In this document: positions 58,501 to 64,000 of the stretch, one piece after another
Layout: every line of letters begins with the position of its first letter
Position numbering within the stretch: position 1 is the first letter of the stretch
Origin: Siphonodentalium dalli
Lineage: Eukaryota > Mollusca > Scaphopoda > Gadilida > Siphonodentaliidae
Reading direction: 5' to 3'
Assembly: GCA_032622095.1 (NCBI GenBank)
Contig: CP136068.1
Location: 9,467,729-9,531,728 of the forward strand
DNA length: 64,000 nucleotides
Made by a program: the position numbers and the translations under genes
The notes under the pieces: model-generated
What the model was told of the DNA's origin: nothing
The model's input: the letters and a program-made list of their open reading frames with translations, nothing else
The model's database searches: none

Positions 58501-61235
58501 CCGATCAGCTCCAGATCTCTAAGAGATTACATGTATAACTATCAGGAGAAGTCATATTGACTTTACTGACTTCCCATCTAACTACTTTTATTGAAAAAAA
58601 AGAAGAAAACATTTGATGGAAATTTAAAGTAAAAATAAAATTTCGCCCATCTATCGAAAACAAGCTTGATATCATTGCGACAATATTAAAACGACATAAT
58701 TCATCTCTTAAAAGTATCAAAATTGCACATAGTTAGTAATTGTTATGTTTAGTTACATTATTTTGTCCAGATAATACGAAAATATAATTTTTTTGGTGTA
58801 AAATACGGGGAACCATATATTGCGACATACCAAAGTGAGTTATGAAACAATTTCCGGTAATTTCGGGGAAATCAAGAACGAAAGTTGATTTTCACTTCAA
58901 ATTTGTGAATTTACGCATTGCATAATGTCCGATCGCTCTCAATGACGACTCATATTTAAGGAAGAGTAATTGAGAACCTACCAGCACTGGTGGTACGAAC
59001 GATCGCATGGATGATTTTGTATTTGGTGTAAGTTTGATAAATTTTCGAAGACTTGTAATATTTGTTTACAAAATGGCCGACGACAGTTTCAAACACTTTG
59101 ATTTCTTTCAACAAAAAACGTACAACACACAACGTTTGAAACTCTAGTCATATGTTATTTTTATCATAATACTTATGGTTGCCATGTATTTTTTCTTGGG
59201 CTGTTTCTCATAACAAAATTAATCTTGTTGCCAAGTTCTGGTCACATGCTATTTTGTATTGCTGAGCAGTGTGGACACACCACAATTTATTTTTACAATT
59301 TGGAGGACCAACGTCTAGATATTTTTCCTATTTTGGTTGTAATCAATTATTATAGCTGATTTTATAATACTATCAAGTGCCTAATAATTGTGTCTACTTT
59401 AGCGATGGATGGGGTTTAGGCTGAAAGTGAAATTAATAATTATAATATTATTAGTGTCAGATCACATGGCAATTTCACTCTTTCTCAATGCCAAATAATA
59501 CAAGTGATCGTCGGGGATTTTATCCAAATTAATAATAATGTTGACACTATTACCAGCCGCCCGGATGACCTGATAGTAACTCAACTATACTGGTTGAATA
59601 TGTATATATATTACGGTTCAAGGATCTTCAAAACAAGGGAAATAACCCAACAATAAATACCATATATGTGACTTACTAGATCATGCCATGAATCGCTACG
59701 TATGGGCATAGCCAGAGTAGAGATTCGTGGCATGATCTAACACCACACAAATGATTCATGTTGCACAAATCTAATTTCATCTAAAGTCTGTTCATTTGCT
59801 ATCATATTGTTACACTTCAATATGGCTGCATGTTCAAGGATCTCATAATTCATGCATATATGGGAAGAAAGTTGGTTCGATATCGTCATATTTAACTATT
59901 TATATTTAGTCAAATGTAGGATGTGCTAAACCTGGTTATCATGCTACAGGTACTCAACATTTTGGGAACAGGTAGTGAGAGCTACCATTCATTGACGTAT
60001 ATATAATCCTGGAGTACTATGGACCCCCCCCCCACAAAACATATTTGGTCCAAAAATTGTTCTTATAATTTTAATTTTGTAACCAATAATTAGTGAGGAA
60101 TTTGATTGTTTTTGGCCAATAATCACATAGTTTCATATTTTTTCCCAAATCTTGAACTAAAATGGCAATCAGTTGGAAATTTTCAACTTTAGGGGGCATC
60201 ATTTGGAAATTTCCTACAAATGGGAAACTTCGAGATATCAAATTAGAAAATTCTAACCCAACGTAGAAGGGTGCAAATTATATTTTGCAAACTTGGGACT
60301 GGGGGGTATTTTGCTTGGTCTTGGTCAAGGGGCGGTGCTTTTGGAAATTTCAAAGACAGTGGACACCCCACACTCAACAGCGATCCTCTAGCTATGTTCC
60401 TGGTGTACTGACTACATGGTAATAATTAATTACATATGTACATTATGTTAGTAATTAATATGCAGCAACCTAATTATCCACAACATGTGGAATATTATTG
60501 CAACTTAACCCTCAAACAATATTTTAACTCACTCCATGTGATCTTAATTTTCATAAAATATTTTTTTTGGATTTGTTAACCTGCAAAATGTTTTGACTTA
60601 ATTACAGTTGACTGAACACTAACACATTGGGCTGTCATGGGGTTGTCCTGTACCCGGTAGGAGGAGTGCAATGATGGGTTGGGGTTGTCCTGTACGGATA
60701 CCACACTTAGCTGGAAACAAATGTTTTGAACACCACATCACATTTAATAGCTTTAAATAACAGTTGCGATTGTGTCCCCCTCTACATATGGCATATCTCT
60801 GTTATGCTCGCACCAGAGTTAATGAACCAGAGGAGTTGTCGCGTGAACTGTGGTCTTTGTTAAGTTCAAACTAAAATACATGTGAATTATCAAAATATCA
60901 TTTGTTTTATTTTATCCTGTCGCTGCCACCCAATAGCAGAGAGACATTCAGGATCTCTGACATTTATATGAATTTTAAAATAATGAAATTGAGTTGAGCT
61001 TGTTTGAAAACAAAACCATAGTTATATGTTAGTTTTTATCCAAATATTTCAATTAGTGGCAGTATAGGGCGATTCAGATCAACATGAAACTACCAAGTAA
61101 TTTGATGAAACCTCCACCAGTTGCTGGAACCCATTTGAGGTGTTCGTTGAATCTAATTTGTAGTCCTATACGTTACTTATAAACGGGACTTATATACCAA
61201 AAACAGTGTTATTTTGTTATTCAAAACTTATATTG
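55565..61235. other. Long stretch without recognisable genes
   Basis: Contents: a repeat N arm (56150-56228, inverse at 61236-61300), a repeated patch near 56905-56990, a CpG-rich patch (57205-57300), and a small hairpin at 59678-59739 like the ends of element C. A ~90-codon ORF at 58170-58448 has no features. No exon is supported. Confidence 0.4.
57205..57300. promoter_or_regulatory. CpG-rich patch with CRE-like site
   Basis: TGACGTCAC, then ACGCGCGCCCA and GAGCTCGGGCGCGCAAGCCC. This is unlike the surrounding AT-rich DNA and could be a promoter or CpG island remnant. No exon could be tied to it. Confidence 0.25.
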
Positions 61236-61407
61236 CCATCGCGGTGTGTGGATGTGATAAATCATCATCAAGAAGACATGATTTTTAACAATGACCTTGA
61301 CCTCTATACGTGACCTTAACAGTTCAAGGTCACCCTGGATATGTGGAAATGTCGGCCACCACAAGTGTTCCAATAGACCAATGTGTAAACTTTTAGGTAT
61401 TATTCAA

Positions 61408-61731
61408 TTGAAAGGGTTACTGTACACTAAATCCGGTCAGTTGTGGTACCATGTCATTTGATAATAATCAACAGAATATATCCAACAAACGAATGAATTT
61501 GAGGCATGGATTAGTGCCAAATACATTCGTGTGCTCTGTGAGCGATGTAACAAAATAGTAATAAAAATGAAATTGAATTGATGACTTCAGTTTGCAACGT
61601 CCATAAAGTAAATTAGTGTATTTTGCTCTAATTCGTGGCTCAAATTTATTCATTTGTTGCATATATTATGTTGAGTATAAAAGAAGTTGGTCCCATTAAT
61701 GGCCGGATTTAGTGTACAGTACCCCTTTATG
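61408..61731. mobile_element. Family G2 MITE, diverged copy
   Basis: The ends are GAAAGGGTTACTGTACACTA and TTTAGTGTACAGTACCCCTT. The interior is similar to 7944-8295 with a decayed centre. Confidence 0.65.
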
Positions 61732-62091
61732 TTTAAAATTTCCAAATACCCGACTATTAACAATCGTTGCCATGAAAATACAATTTATCAAATTGGTCCC
61801 ATTTAGATTTTCCTAAAGAATAATATTCTATGCAGTAGACATTCAGCTATCTGGTATACCAAAAGGAATTTGTGTTGCAATATGGTTTCGGGTTGACCCA
61901 TGTTTTTGGCTAGATCGCTTGTACTAATATAAAAAATATTACTTGTGAAATTGTAATTTATTTGTTATAGAAGTAACGTTTTGGTGCATGTTGTGTGTTT
62001 CGACTTTTGCCGCGGAAGGCTATGTCAGATGAATTGGGGCAGGCATGTATTTATATACTTATTTATTTATAGTATCGTTACACTTTTATTA

Positions 62092-62300
62092 AGGCTATTT
62101 AACACAACCCTAGTTTTTCATGTATTTAAGATTCATCAGCCATATCTGGGCTTCAGCAAGTGCAAACATTCAAGTCTACTAGACTTATGCCTATTTTCAA
62201 ACAGAGTTATGATCTTATTAGTTCATAAACATCTATTTTGGCATGTGTTTCAATGATAACAATAGGTAGCAACCGATGACACTGTCATATGGGCGACTAA
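62092..62300 (+). repeat. Dispersed repeat J, first of two direct copies
   Basis: AAGGCTATTTAACACAACCC to GGCATGTGTTTCAATGATAA. It matches 63122-63310 in the same orientation, offset about 1.03 kb. Confidence 0.7.
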
Positions 62301-63121
62301 ATAGTGTAATGGCACCTGAGATCACACGACATGTGCATTTCCAAGGAATTTCTCATTTAGATGTATATAAAGTACCTTTCTCTCTGATCTAAAAGATGTA
62401 TAATTTGGCTGATTTAACACGACATATGCCTCACACCATGATATTACATTGCCACTGCGACTTTTTAAATCCTTCAAAATATCAGCAGATCTGGGTCCAA
62501 TAGCTATTCGGCTAATCTAATTGTATATTGTCCCGTCATGGTCCTTGCATGTCAAAAGAATGGACACAAACATGTGTTTTATATATTCTGTGACTAGGAA
62601 ATTAACAACCATCAGTTGTTTAAATAGAACATATATTCACGATTGAGGACCAGCGTACCATTCTATGAGCATATATGATGGACCTCATTTTGGAAGATTT
62701 TTCAAACTCTATCCACAAGACAAGAACAATAGGAAGCTATATCAAACATTTATTCTCACAAATGACACAAATTGGTTCAATAAATGCCTATAGGACACCC
62801 CATGTCAGCAATACATATAGAAAAAAACATGTCACAAGGGCTTCCAGTCCAGCCATGCACAGTTTAATGCATAGAAATCAGTTGACTTATGTATGGAATT
62901 GTAGGTTTAACACCACTCCAGATCCAAATGGTTGTTCCGTGACAGAATAATAGTGTTCATAAACATATAGAAAGGGGAAACACACATAAATCCATATACA
63001 ATGATCATATTTTGTCTTCGAAATATATTATATGCTGAAAAAGTTAATCTTTTGTTTATATTCTCACAATAATCAGATATAATATATGCACCGTCAATGT
63101 ATCTTTATACTGTTTAATAAC

Positions 63122-63600
63122 AAGGCTATTTAACATAACCCTGGATTGTTTTCATGTATTTAGGATTCATCAGCCATGTTTGGGTTTCATCCAGATGAAA
63201 ATTCAGGTCTACTAGACTTATGCCTATTTTAAAACTGATTTATGACATTTTTAGTTCATAAAATCTATTTTGGCATGTATTGCAACAATAACGATAGCTA
63301 GCAACCTGAAAATATGTCACATGACCGCGAGTTAGAAAAATGCCTGTTTTCACTCTTATTTATTTTAAATGATTTCTGTCATTTTGTGTCTATATTTGAA
63401 CAAACGTGTAGATGGGTTCTTGTATTTTACTGGAAATTCAGGAAAAGAAGCAGCTTGAAAGATACTTTGAAAATAAGCCACAAAAGTACAGGTAGTCCGT
63501 TTAATTTTCTCACAAAACCCTCAATTGCAAGACACTTCGGGATTGCTAAAACAGGGATGTAATTTGGCAGGTTTCTACGTAGAAGCACCATAGATCGGAC
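63122..63600 (+). repeat. Dispersed repeat J, second direct copy
   Basis: AAGGCTATTTAACATAACCC onward. Its later part (63255-63600) resembles 39630-40000. No coding capacity is seen. Confidence 0.65.
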
Positions 63601-64000
63601 TATGGCTATTGGTCAGCTACAAATTGGGTCATGCGGTTTATATCCCAAAAGAAACAACATAACATGTACTGACGTCACACCTGGTCGATCTAAATGACAT
63701 AATAAATGGGCGTGTCTTGTGTTTTTGAGTACGCTGCCATTGCCCAGTCGATCGACAATTCACAGAAATAATATTGGGCTAACTTACAGTGAAACATGGC
63801 ATGATATCAAAACTGCAGACATATTTCAGAAAACAACAATTCAGCTGAGTTTAATTAAATTAATAAGGGAAAGGAAATATAAAATCAGGGACGTGATGAT
63901 ATGTTGTTTGGGGGGGTGGTGTTTCACGACTAACAATGTTCAATAGTTGGGATTTAATGCCTCACATCCCCTTAATTGGACAATTCAGACCAATAGTTGG
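63601..64000. other. Window end, nothing recognised
   Basis: AT-rich with a short ORF of 75 codons that lacks features. A G-run lies near 63911. Confidence 0.35.

Overview
This is eukaryotic, almost certainly metazoan, nuclear DNA. It is AT-rich, has GT-AG split coding exons in matching phase, contains a C-type lectin-like domain, and is crowded with short foldback transposons, minisatellites and decayed non-LTR retrotransposon tails. The repeat style suggests a marine invertebrate (mollusc or other lophotrochozoan, or a lower deuterostome), but no marker here fixes the phylum. There are no operons, CRISPR arrays, rRNA genes or intact tRNA genes.

Two genes can be supported. (1) On the + strand, three exons at 15561-15838, 19272-19439 and 22777-24312 join in phase. 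They encode the C-terminal ~659 residues of an extremely Ala/Glu/Pro-rich, probably disordered protein. Its last exon is a 21-bp coding minisatellite (heptad AEPEAAP, about 30 copies) followed by an EQP-rich tail and a stop. The 5' end was not identified. (2) On the - strand, two exons (53872-54089 and 51265-51479) give most of a C-type lectin-like domain. The upstream exon changes frame close to a (GACT)4 repeat, so this copy is probably broken or misassembled. A third, weaker locus at 34940-35787 (-) has a 135-bp in-frame repeat with a 1-nt deletion next to a 108-codon ORF preceded by an acceptor-like site.

Layout. 0-15 kb: a 5' tandem array, a long-TIR element, (CT)n and other minisatellites, nested foldback elements (5.1-5.9 kb), and several families of palindromic MITE-like elements. 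15-24.3 kb: the Ala/Glu/Pro-rich gene, with introns holding MITEs, a 173-bp tandem array and a LINE tail. 24.3-34.9 kb: mostly non-coding, with a degenerate ~145-bp array at 27-28 kb. 35-41 kb: the weak hypothetical locus and more nested elements. 42-43.3 kb: a 5'-truncated LINE flanked by a perfect 87-bp direct repeat. 43.5-50.2 kb: minisatellites and foldbacks. 50.7-54.5 kb: the lectin, whose intron carries a repeat split by a TIR element that holds what looks like another gene's first exon. 55-64 kb: sparse, with a near-perfect 213-bp hairpin element and a diverged direct duplication.

The main theme is nesting. A ~70-bp palindromic core beginning GTGCCAATGCATTCTC occurs about a dozen times inside at least three types of element with different termini. 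Two of those types end in TTAA like piggyBac derivatives. All family names used here (A to R) are labels made for this window. All similarity statements come from reading the sequence by eye, without database searches.
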